Of a DNA stretch of 64,000 nucleotides, positions 12,401 to 24,400 are shown in pieces. A model generated the notes under the pieces. That model was not told where the DNA came from. It saw nothing but the letters and a program-made list of their open reading frames with translations, and did no database searches. The position numbers and the translations under genes are program-made. This stretch comes from Durusdinium trenchii. Lineage: Eukaryota; Sar; Dinophyceae; Suessiales; Symbiodiniaceae. Positions within the stretch are counted from its first letter, which is position 1. Each line of letters begins with the position of its first letter. Location of the stretch: NCBI GenBank assembly GCA_963970005.1, contig CAXAMN010029027.1:1784287-1848286 (forward strand). The letters are read 5' to 3'.

Positions 12401-15400
12401 TCTGGGTTTTCCTCTGGATGTTGTCACCATTGAGGGATGGACACATACCAGTGGTTCACGGTGACCGGTGTTTTTGACTTCCAGGTCTTTGTGCTCAAAT
12501 CAACATTTATTTTTATCACTTCCAATGCATTGTAGATCAGACCGCACTTGTCATGTATTTGGTGTTAGACAAGCCGGAAGATTTGGGACCATATTGCAAA
12601 CATACAACACCTTCCTGCCGGGTGTTGGTGTTCTGATGGTTGTCTACTTGAGGTGAAGACTTCCATAGAGTTGCTGTCCTTCATTCGTTCCTTTGCCAAC
12701 TGCTAGTAGCTGACACAGCACCTGCTCGCGCGAGGCAAAGACGTGCCATCGCAATCCAGTGAGTTCGCACATCCCGATGCAACTTGGATGATGTTACCAT
12801 GTCCCATAGGTAGACACCCTGGCCCACATGCCATTGGGATCATATGCCAATGCCATTCATCCCGATGAACATGGGATCGGCATTTTTGGGAGACACGCTG
12901 GCCCAATGGGTCTTCTTCCAGGGGGTCGCTGCCTGGGAGGTCTCCCTATTTTAATTTACACCCATGCCCAGAGACACGCGAACACCAGGGACCTTGGATG
13001 ACAACAGTTACCAGCTGCATTTCTCTTTTAATTGTTCCCCTTGGCATCCCAGACTCTCCCGGCTGCACAACTCGCTCGCATTGATCACACGGCTGCTCGC
13101 GACTGCTCTCGCGACTGCTCTCGCTCCCTCTGACCCTCTGACCCACGAACTGGTCGCCACTCGCCACCCCTTCCACCCTGGTTTTGGCCATCTCAATTCA
13201 GACTGTCCCAAGGTGGTCATTGGCCTCACGACCTTGGCCTATCGCTACGAGGGCCTTCGGCGCGAGGATTTCGACGAGGTCCTAGGCCGGGGCCTCGGCA
13301 ACGGCGTCGCTCGGACCGGGAACGAGGCGTCGTTCCGCGCGTGGAACGAGAATCCGTAAATAGCAGGAGTGACGTTGAATTGTGTACGGAGTTTTTTCTG
13401 TGTACCAATGCGCCTGTCTGTGGTATTTGGATATATTTTGGATGCTTCGGTCGTATGTTGAACGCTTAGTCAAAGGAAGTTTAGTGTGCAAAACTTCCGT
13501 GTTACGGACATTCAACAGCTGTTCAACCACCACTCATCATACACCACTCATCATACACCACTCATCATACACCACTCATCATACACCACTCATCATACAC
13601 CACTCATCATACACCACTCATCATACACCACTCATCGTACACCACTCATCATAGACCACTCATCATACACCACTCATCATACATCACTCATCATAGACAC
13701 CTCATCATACACCACTCATCATACACCACTCATCATACACCACTCATCATACACCACTCATCATACACCACTCATCATACACCACTCATCATACACCACT
13801 CATCATACACTACTCATCATACACCACTCATCATACACGACTGATCACACACCACTTGGCGACTTTCTAGTACAACTCTAGTACGCGGAGCAATCTGTAG
13901 AGCTGGAAGCTGAGAACTGGCGACTTTCTAGTACAACTTTAGTACGTGGAGCAATCTGTAGAGCTGGAAGCTGAGAACTGGCGACTTTGTAGTACAACTT
14001 TAGTACGCGGAGTATCTGGCGAGCTGGACGATGAGAACTGGCGACTTTGTAGTACAACTTTAGTACGCGGAGTATCTGGCGAGCTGGACGATGAGAACTG
14101 GCGACTTTGTAGTACAACTTTAGTACGCGGAGTATCTGTGGAGCTGGAAGCTGAGAACTGGCGACTTTCTAGTACAACTTTAGTACGCTGAGCAATCTGT
14201 AGAGCTGGAAGCTGAGAACTGGCGACTTTCTAGTACAACGTTAGTACGCGGAGCAATCTGTAGAGCTGGAAGCTGAGAACTGGCGACNNNNNNNNNNGGA
14301 AGCTGAGAACTGGCGACTGTGTAGTACAACTTTAGTACGCGGAGTATGTGGCGAGCTGGAAGCTGAGAACTGGCGACTTTGTAGTACAAGTTTAGTATAC
14401 GGATGAGGCATCTCTCGCTCCTGAGTCCTGTCACACTGCGGAGTCATGTCTCACTGCAGAGTCATGTCTCGCTGCTGAGCCATCTCTTGCTGCTGAGTCA
14501 TCTCTCACCGCTGAGTCATCTCTCACTGCTGAGTCGTCTCTGAAGAGATCACCGCTGATTTCGACGACGACGAAGGTTACAGGCGTGGAGTACGCAAGTT
14601 GTGGGCTGGGACGCTGCGCTGTAGATGCGTGTTGCGCTGTAGGCATGGAATGAAGGCATGAGACGAAAGGCAAGCTTTCCGCAGCCGTGTCCATGTACTT
14701 GACACTGAATGCAGAGCGTGAGTTTAGAGACACAGCAAACACGCAGAATCAGACGAATCACAAGCAGACTGTCAGAGTTGGTGCGCGAGTGTTGAAGCAC
14801 TCATGCTTTTCTGCGTGGCGTGTGGTGTTGTGACCTGCGTTGCGGTGGAAATTGTAAATTCGAAATCCTCTGTAACTAAATTCATTCCGACGCGCGGTGG
14901 TGTGACCAACGTCATGTCACCACCCTCGTAGCTAGAGAACCACCCCCGCCGCCCGTTGTTCCACCTTGTCCAGCCCTGCCAGAGGCGCTGGGTGAACCAT
15001 TCCTGGCTCTTGTCGGGAGGCATCGATCTGCGTGCGTCACTGTGGACCGCGCAGACAGCCGGAAAATGCGTTGCCCGACGAGGAACAGTTTCGCTGTTTT
15101 TGCACGGAGGAGCACACCAAATGTTGGAAGAAATGGTTTTGACTTTGAAAACACCACCCACTTCGCGTGCCCGCAGCAGCTGCATTTAACTTTCAATTGC
15201 AGATGCCCAGTTGCTTCAGCACGCCGGTGTGGGCTGCTGATCTTGCCTTGGTATAGCACAGACCTTGCACAGGTGGCACTGTGGTGGTCAAAAAGTCCGG
15301 AGGGCGTGCGACTGACCAGGGACACGCATGTTGTTTTTGTTTTGGAACCCGTCCAGTCGGATTGGGTTGCCTGGGTATGATTTGTTTTGTTTTGGATTCT

Positions 15401-18400
15401 GTACGTATAGCTGACCATGACTAGGGACACTGTTTGGAAAGAACCAGCGGTTGGACTGGGTTGACTGGGTGTGACTTGCTTTTGTTTTGGGATCCGTACA
15501 TGTAGCTGACCATGGTTTGAAGGCGCTAGCTAGCAAGCCAGAGAGCAACTGGTGACTTTGTACTACAACTTGAGTACGCGGAGCAATCTGTGCAGCTAGA
15601 AGCTGAGAACTGGCAACTTTGTAGTACAACTTTCGTACGCGGATGAGTCATCTCTCGCTGGTGAGTCATCTCTTGCTCCTGAGTCATCTCTCGCTGCTGA
15701 GTATCTGGGGAGCTGGAAAATGAGAACTGGCGACTTTGTAGTACAACTGTAAAGTACGCGGAGTATTTGGCAAGCTGGACAATGAAGACATGATTTTGAC
15801 TTTGAAAACACCACCCACTTCGCGTGCCCGCACCAGCTGCACTTAACTTTCGCTTGCAGATGCCCAGTTGCTTCAGCACGCCGGTGTGGGCTGGTGATCT
15901 TGCTTTGGCATAGACACAACCCAGTGCGCTGATCCTGCAGGGAGCACAGACCTTGCACAGGTGGCGCTGTGTGTGTGTGTGTCAACAGTCCGGAGCGCAT
16001 GTGTTTGGCTCAGTGAGTGACACGAGGGACACGCATGGTGGAGAGAACGTGGACGCTCCTATAGGTCAATGTGTTCTTATAGGAAACTTCCGCCGCCGGC
16101 TTGCCCGGGAACTACTTGTAGGTAATTAGCAGTGCGCTTACTCTGACACCATTTCTTGGCTTGAATAGTGTTGGCAGCATCTTGTCTGGGTTCGATCGAT
16201 TTTGCATGCAATTTGGTTGCATTGACAACACACATCAACAAACCCTTAAACAACAAACCTCTCACAGCCTCACACCGTTGGTGTGAGTATACTGTATTCC
16301 AAGGGTTATCCGTTCAATACAAAAAACAAAACCCAACCTTGCTCTCTATTATATACAGTATATACCAGAACCCTCCAAGGGGTGCCCTGTCTGGAAGCCT
16401 AGTGCGGTAGTGTGGGGTAATCCATTGGACACCCCTTGGAGGGTCCTGGTATAATATATGATCAATGATCAATGATGACCATCTTTTGTCCCATGTCCAA
16501 AGTGTTTCCATCTGCATGAGTCGCATGAGGTTCAAGTATTTCAAGACTTCTTGACCTCTTTTGGGTCGGGTGACCCGTTCGTCGCACTTCGCATTGTCCC
16601 GGTGGCCATCGGTCCCTCGGTCCCTGCCACCCGCTCGCCGGCAGGAATGCTCTGCGATCGCCTAGAGGCGGAGTCCGGCGCCGTGCTGGAAAGGCGCGGA
16701 GACGGGATGAAGACGGCGGGAGGTGAGGACGGTGGTGCTCGGTCGATGGTCGATGGGGAGAGAGGTTGGGTGATGGACCTGGCTGAAACTAGCTCAAGCT
16801 CAGCAGGGAGCGACAGAGCGATCGGGAGCGACCAGTTCCCCTGAGCCTGACTGCTAGGACATGTGATGAAGCTAGAGAGTTGCATGGGTGTTGCCAAGCA
16901 TTTTTCTTCCAACTCTGAGATGATTATATTGCACTCAGTATTGCACTCAAGGGTTCCTGTGATGAGCGTGGTACTGCTTGTAGATTAATGGACATTATAG
17001 ATACATTTAGGGCTTTTGAATGCAGCAATTCCGACGGTTTTAGGATGTTTTAGGCTTCCCAGCATGCTGATGGGCACTTGATTGATTGGCACGCACGCTG
17101 AGAATATGACGTTGCCAAAAAACGATCTGCATGCCGGTAGACAAAGTCACCGCCTTTTGGGTCAGTCACAAGGCCATGAAGGCCGTTACAATCTACATGG
17201 ATGTGTGTCAGTCACAAGGACTACTTTGTTACTTTGTTACATGCATTTGGTGTAGACACCCTGATCATTTGTTGCACAAGCAACACATATACATGATAAA
17301 TCCAGTAATGACATTGGGTATTCACTGGGTGGGGTTTTCCTTTCGGGGAGGACTCATTTGACAAGTCAACTCCGTCCAGAATCCATCCCATCTCTGAGCG
17401 TCTGTGTCTGGACAACTCTGATCAAGCCAACTGATGGTATGGTAGAGGTCGCGTCTAGCCCCAACAGCCAATCATTAGCTATATAGTAGTTAGTTGGACA
17501 TAGTTGGACCATGTCCAACATCTTTCTTCTTCCATCGACGTTTCTCAGAATTGCAGGGCTTTTCTTCTTCAACCGCTGCACCATGGTGTACCGCGGCGGC
17601 GCCCCGCGCCGACCGAGGCCCACCAGCTTGCTGTGGCGGAATTGGGTGGAGGAATCGGGCGCCGACTTCTGCGTGAAGCAGGCGCCAGAACTGCGATGAG
17701 CAAGCGACAGCAGAGCTTAGTAGCCTTATGATGTAGTTTGCTGTCCCACAAGCTGCAGCTGAGCTTCGTACTGTGTATCCTATAATTATAGTAGATCCAT
17801 AATAGATTTTGTGTATTGTTGTGTCCGAGCTTTTTCGGGTGTCCACCGGCGGGCTCGAGTTGGCGTTGGCCAGGCCGAGTTGGATGAACAGACCTCCTCG
17901 CAAGTGCTTGGCCTGGAGGACCCCAAAGCCACGGAGCAACAGATGCGCTCGCCACGGGGTGGCTTCTTTGGGACACATGGACACTGAGTGGAGAGGTTTG
18001 GGAGGCTTGTGAGGTTGTGTTGCTGTAAAAGGACTGAGAACCATGGCCCATGGCTCGAATCAATCCCTTACGTTCGCCTCTTGGTGCAAGCCCGCGATCT
18101 GTCTTGGTGGACTGAGATGCTGGGGGTTCCTGGGACCTGACGTCAGGCGTGGGTCCGAAATGAGTTCGGTCACCATGCTTCATTCAAAATGGTTTGAATT
18201 CAGCCATTTTGATGAATACTCCAAGTGATACAATTCTGCACGATCAGATTCACACCAGACCGAACGGTGATTCTCTACCGGCGGTTTCAATTAAGGTATA
18301 TGTTGGATGTGTTGGAGCTACCAGGTGGAATGACCCAATCATTACGCTCATTACGGTGAAAAACCCTCCCAGTGGGAATTGGTTGATCTACCTGGAAGGT

Positions 18401-21400
18401 CAGTGATACCATCTTCCGCTGGCCATGTGCCAAGCTTGGTAGACATTGTGCATAGAAAGATCGAGTTACATGGTGGACTGGTCGGACTTCCGGTATGTCA
18501 CGATCCAAGACCCATTCCAACCCCGCATGGACACTCCAGTTGCAGGAGGGTGGCAAGCTCCAGAAGCCTGATCGACTGCGAGCCCGCGTGTGCCCCGGTG
18601 GTTTGGAATGGTGGACGAAGCGGGGTGGACAACCCTGAATGGGGGTGATGTGATGTGCCTGCAACGTCTATAAGGAGGACCAGCCGTTTCAAGTCTTTTT
18701 TTCTTGTGTGTACGACTAACAAAACGAGTCTGGAGGCAACCTGGCCACTAGCCCCGGTTTTTGGGCTCCATAAATCCGCTTGGTCGCCCGAAATCCTGAT
18801 TTGGAGGTTGAACAAGAAACTTTCTTTCAGGACGTATAGACGTGCTCTTATCTTGAACTCCAGGTCGGGTCTCAACTCACGCAGCGTTTGGGTTGTGCTT
18901 CACTCGTTGAAAGGCCACTGAACCTCGCCCGACCTCGCCGCAGGTTGCCCTTGCACTTGCTGGAGCGACGGAATGAGGCGACCTTTCGTCTAACGACGCG
19001 CCGCGGCGCGACGTCTCCGCGACAGGCCTAGGTGTGCCGGTTCAGCGTGTGCCAGGGGGGGGCTGGGTGAGAGACTCTCTGCTGGCGCCCAAACGTGGAT
19101 CTTCAAATGGGAAGACCATCTCATGACATGAGAAACGTGCGAAGTCGCAAAAGCTCTACGACGTGCCACCGCTCAAAACGTAACACCTGGAGGTTCTACG
19201 AAAATAACATCGGCGGTGACATGGAAGCCGCTCATGTCGTTGAGCTGTGGGTCACTGCGCAAGAACCGCACATGGCCGACGCAAGGGTAGTTCTGGGGAC
19301 ATTTTGTATATGTAAGTGGCACTGGGTAGTGGATGGTGAAGACGTTTAGGTCACCCATGTCTGGTCACAAATGAGGTGTATCATGGTGTATCTTAAACTC
19401 TTAATTAATCATAGTAACATGGCACTCAGAACGAAGTCCAATGGTGCTGAAAGCAGATTTGAGCAGCCCATTGAGTCTTTGATCAGTCCATTTGCGCTGG
19501 GCCAAGCACAACTGCGGTTCCTCTGCCGCCCTCGAAACTGGACCAATGCGCCCCAACTGAGTCCGCTTCCGGCTTCCCGAAGCTTCTAAACTCCAAGAAA
19601 AAGCAGTTTGTGAACCAATTGTCCCATGTCCCATGGAAAAAAAAGACTTAAAGCCCAGACATCCGAACAATGGATTTGGGTGCCCTGTCGACCCATGGTC
19701 GGACTCTCATGGCTCTTGCGCCCTTGCTCCAGTCTCCGGTTCGCTCGCTCGCTCGCTTCCAGGCGAACATGGCTCAACTCTTTGAGCTCCTGCGGAAGTT
19801 GCCCTCAGCGGTGCACTTCTACTTGGAACAGTCGGTCTTCCCCCAGTGCCCCTCGGAGAAAGAGCGCTGCTCGCGCTCGCGGACGTCCGGTCGGGTCCGG
19901 TCACACCGGACGTCGCGGGGGGCGGGGCAGAATGGGAGGAGAGGTGGAGGAGACTTCCCCCCATGCCATTAGTGATCGAACTCGGAAATGGATCAGGTCT
20001 GAAAAAGGCTCGTTCTTCCTTTGAGCATTCAAGTTCTTGCATTTTTATTGTATTTTTCTTGGTATGCAATCTCCTTTTGTGATGGAATATGTTAAATATA
20101 GATGATATAGCCGTGATGCATCATGATTCATTGATGTATCCACTCAAGCTACATGGTGGACCAGGGCTCCAGGTTTTGACCCATCCCCATATTATATATA
20201 TCATATATAGGTACTGTTAAACACGCACTATAAATCTCAGTGCTGCGCCGCTGTATGCGCGATATAGGATTCTGCAGATTCCGATAATATGATATAACAA
20301 TGCACAGAGGTGCACGCCAAAGACATGCTTTGTAAATTTACACCGACCACAGAGGAAGGCTACCCACTCCAGCTTCGATCACCAGGCTTTTTGTCTTACC
20401 TCTGGCAAGATGAGCTTGACCAATTTGACGCATAACGGGATCCATGCAAATGCTTCGAGCTGAGCTTGCATGAGAAGGCAAAGAGGAAATCAGGAACCAT
20501 GAAATATGCACCCATGAAATCCCATGAACTATAACACAGTGCTTTTGCGACCACACCGATAGACATGTTGAGACCTCAGAGGAACACATTCATGACCACA
20601 CTGCTACGTCTAGATTCAGCCCCTTCTCTCCAAAAGTATCCAAAAGTCAAGAACCCAACTACCCCCGCCCCAAAAGAAGAACTGAAGAGGGGGGACCACC
20701 GGTTCCGCCCCCACCGGTTTCGGGCCCCTTTCCGCCCCTTCCTCGCCGGCGACCGACCGAGTCATGCGCTTCCAAGACGAGAAGCTCTCGGCCCCGCGCC
20801 GTCCGAGGGGTCCAGGGGGTCGCTGGGTCGTCGCTGCCGTCGTCTGGCAGGCGCCGGTCCGGTACGAAAGGTGATGGCACAGGGAGTATTGGTTGGCGCA
20901 GGCAACGGGTTTGGGAGTATTTGGGCTCTCTCCTGTTGGTTTAGGCTACGGACCTGGGAGATGCTAGGATTTTGTTCATGCTGACCTGCAAGTCATACAC
21001 TTGGTATGAGAGACATTGGAGATAGATGAGATAGATAGGGCCGAGGTCTATATAGATCGAGTCTATATAATAGGTGTTTCCAATGCATGGAACACCCTGC
21101 CATGTGAACATTCTCAAGCCAGCAAAGCCTCATGGAGCATCATGGTGAACTTCTGTCGGATTTCTTGTTACGGGGGCCTCTTCTAAGTTGTTCATGCTCT
21201 GCAGACATGATTTGGACGCGTTTGGATGCTACCACTTCTCTTCACCTGACCACCCTTCTTGTGAAGCAACGCCCCGTCAATCCGACCCGAAGACCCACGT
21301 TGTCGTCAACGGTTTGGGCCGACATCCACTGGAACGCAGCTGCTGCACTCGCTCCAACATCCCCCAGAGGTCTAAAGCGTCACCCCCAGAGTGGTTTCTA

Positions 21401-24400
21401 TCCCTACCTACGTAGGGCTCCTGGCCCACCTGCGTGGAAACGCAGGTGGGACAGGGGTGGGTGCCAGGGGGGTCGAATACCACCGAGCCTGAGGATATGG
21501 GACAGGAGCCCTATAGGGTATGTTCATGTTCAACCTTTCCAACTGGCAAGATTGCACCGTTGCAGTCGATGTCTTTCGAGTGAGTTGAAACCCAAGCAGA
21601 TCCACTTTTCTCGTCGTTTTATGCCCCAGCGTCGTGTCTTCTCGCCACATGGGCCAGACTCGACAACGCGTCTTCCTTCTTTGGCATATGCGTTGCCTTC
21701 ACTCCCGAGCATGGCGTGTGTGACCGGAAGAACCCCCCCCAACACGCGGCACCCGCTCCGCGGCGGCCTTCCCGCCGCACCGGGTCACCGGATCGCTCCG
21801 CCCGAGGCGTCGGGACAAGACCTGGGCGGCTCGATCCTCTTCGGCCAGCGCATCGGCTTCAGCGGCACGCCGAGCGACCTCATGCCCCGCGAGCTGGGCC
21901 AGTGCGACTACGAGCCAGGCCGGAGGGAACGAGGGAACGGGGGGGGTCGGACGCATGGCGTGCACGGGCATGGCGGAAAGTGTTGGGTCCTTTTTGAGGG
22001 GAAGGTGTATAGTGATATAGTACGACGTGTATTATACCGGCACCACCCAGTTTGGGTGGTTTATAGATCCCCCCTCCCTGACCATCTATTTTCCATCCAA
22101 TCACCACCCTTTGGATGGTCCAGGTTATTACTACCTGCGTCCCAGCTAGAGACTGATTAGCACGCAGGAGCTCAAAGAGAGCTAATTGGTACCCATGCAC
22201 GGGTTTCAACATGCCCGATCGGTAATTAACGTGTTCGAACGGTTTTTAACGTGTTTGCTGTTTTCCTTCAAAATCTGTGTTTTGAGGCCTGAAAATGGTG
22301 CATTCTGAGACTACTCTAGAATACCCAGAGAATCCAGAAGATCAAGAGAACACCTGGAAGTAGATCCCTGGTTCCAGCCTCCCTGTTCCCCCACACTGCC
22401 TCATTCCAACCCTGGCGCAACCTCATTTTCATCATCGCGCCCAAACAATGTTGATTTGGGCTAAGTACCGAGCCAATGCTCTTTTCCCAATTAGTTTGGG
22501 AGAGACTTTCCGTGTCAGCTTTGCAACTCTTCCTATCAGGTCTTCGTCAACGCTGCATGTTTCAGAGATAGGGTTCCACACCCATCTACTGATTTCACAC
22601 TGACGTACCATCTCAAACTGTACTTCGTGCATCGCATGAATCTTGGGGATCAAAGCAAACTTTTGGTCGTGTAAGTCGTAGGACTTCCTCGCCAAGGACA
22701 CATAGGTCTTGATGAACTGGATCAGTGACTCTGCCAGCTCTCGTGCAATTTTGTTCTCAAGCCATAGGTCAGAGGCATACAGCGACCTGAAGAAAAAATT
22801 GATCTTCTTGTTGCCATATTCCTCAAGTGGGATGGTGCGTGGGTACCAATTGGATCCAATTAGCTTGCTTTGAACTCCTGCATGCTAATTACCTCTAGCT
22901 GGGAAGCAGGTATGTTGTACACAGAGGACCCCAAAACAAGAACGTATATAAGCAAAACGTATGTTGCAAACTAATCGTGTCAAAATTCCCAGAGGCGCAA
23001 CCTTTCGTCATCCCCAATCAATTCCGGGTGGTGCGAGAGGTAATCCTCCAGAAACAAACATAGGTTGCTGGTCAACGCTGCTTTGCTCCAAGTTCCTTGT
23101 GGCTCTTCCAAAGTGGACCCAAAGAGATGCTGATCCAACTTCGAAACAATACATGTCATCTTTTCGCGACGGCAAAACTGTTTGTAGGCTGCACTGATGG
23201 TTGAAAATCTCTCGCCAACCTCACGCCCAGGAATCTTGCTTTGAAGAATCATCATCGCTGAACCAATCCAGTGCTTTCCAGCACCCAAATGAAAACTGTG
23301 CCATAAATCGTACTTGTGAAACCGAGACTTGCCGTTAATTGCACCGTCATGAAGCAGCTTTCGGGTCAAGACACTTTCTCGGAACCAAGGTTCCTCAATC
23401 CCCATTGTTCTTGCGTCCCTCATGGCTCGTTCGGCTTGAGTCCTTAGACTTCTATATATAGGCAAAACTTTACAGAACAAAGCCACCCGGAAAATGTGAA
23501 AACCAGTTTCAATTAATATAAGTTGTGTGCATGCGCGAACAAACGCATACGTTAGGCGTTGGGTAACACTCTTCGAACCATTTCCAGAAGGGGACAGTAT
23601 ACAGGTCAGGCAGGGGGAAAAAATAAAGGAATTCAATTCTTTCAAAGCCACAGGTTTTCCCAATCCAGGCTTTGTCCACACAGACAAAGGTGACACACCC
23701 CAGCACCCTCAACATTCCGGTCATTGCCGCGATCACAATCTTTGGCTGATTTGGGTGCCCTTCTGTAGGAACGTTCAAGGTTGGCGGAAGATACCTCAGT
23801 TTTGTTGCTAGATCGAGTGGGTGGATTGTCAGGTGAATAGGATGAAAACACTGAAAGAAAAACTGCAACGTATAGCGATATGAAAATAAACAAGTTCAAG
23901 CCAAGTTACAAGGTAGCTCCAATCCCCCTTGTTCCCTATGACTATCGGGTACACCAAGCCCTGGCCATCCAGTTCAATCCCATTGGTTTCCATGAGTTGA
24001 AAATCTGTTGCCACCTTGTCAAAGATTGCGTTCCACACACGTGGGTCTTCTTTGTACATCTCCTTCAGGGACGTTTCATCAACAAATTCCTGGGAAAAAG
24101 TTGATATACTCGAAGCACTACAGTTATATACGATATAGCAGACCTACCGAGTCTGAAGTCAAACCCTTGTTTCCCACAACCTGTCCTTGGGGCAAATCAC
24201 CATGACCATACGTGTCAGCATACCACACTTCACAAAATTGAGTGGAAGCCCTGATTCCCCAACCTTTTCCAAATTCAATGACATCTCCATGGGTCGCTTG
24301 GAAGTGCCAAACCCCAATGGGGACTGCATAGACATAATGAGGACACCACCTTTCTTGAAGGTGATTCCTTCATCGCCGTGCAAATAAAGTGGTATACATT

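Noticed and set aside
13486-13881. 131-residue repeat protein (TTHHTPLI repeats)
   Set aside because: It is a translation of the 14-bp satellite, which is open in several frames.
13863-14402. Regular 60-bp units resembling a CRISPR array
   Set aside because: The whole unit repeats without variable spacers, the genome is eukaryotic, and there are no associated genes.
21132-22160. 342-codon plus-strand open frame as one protein
   Set aside because: Only 21807-21918 matches the family. It is bounded by splice signals, and the rest is non-conserved, repeat-bearing intron.
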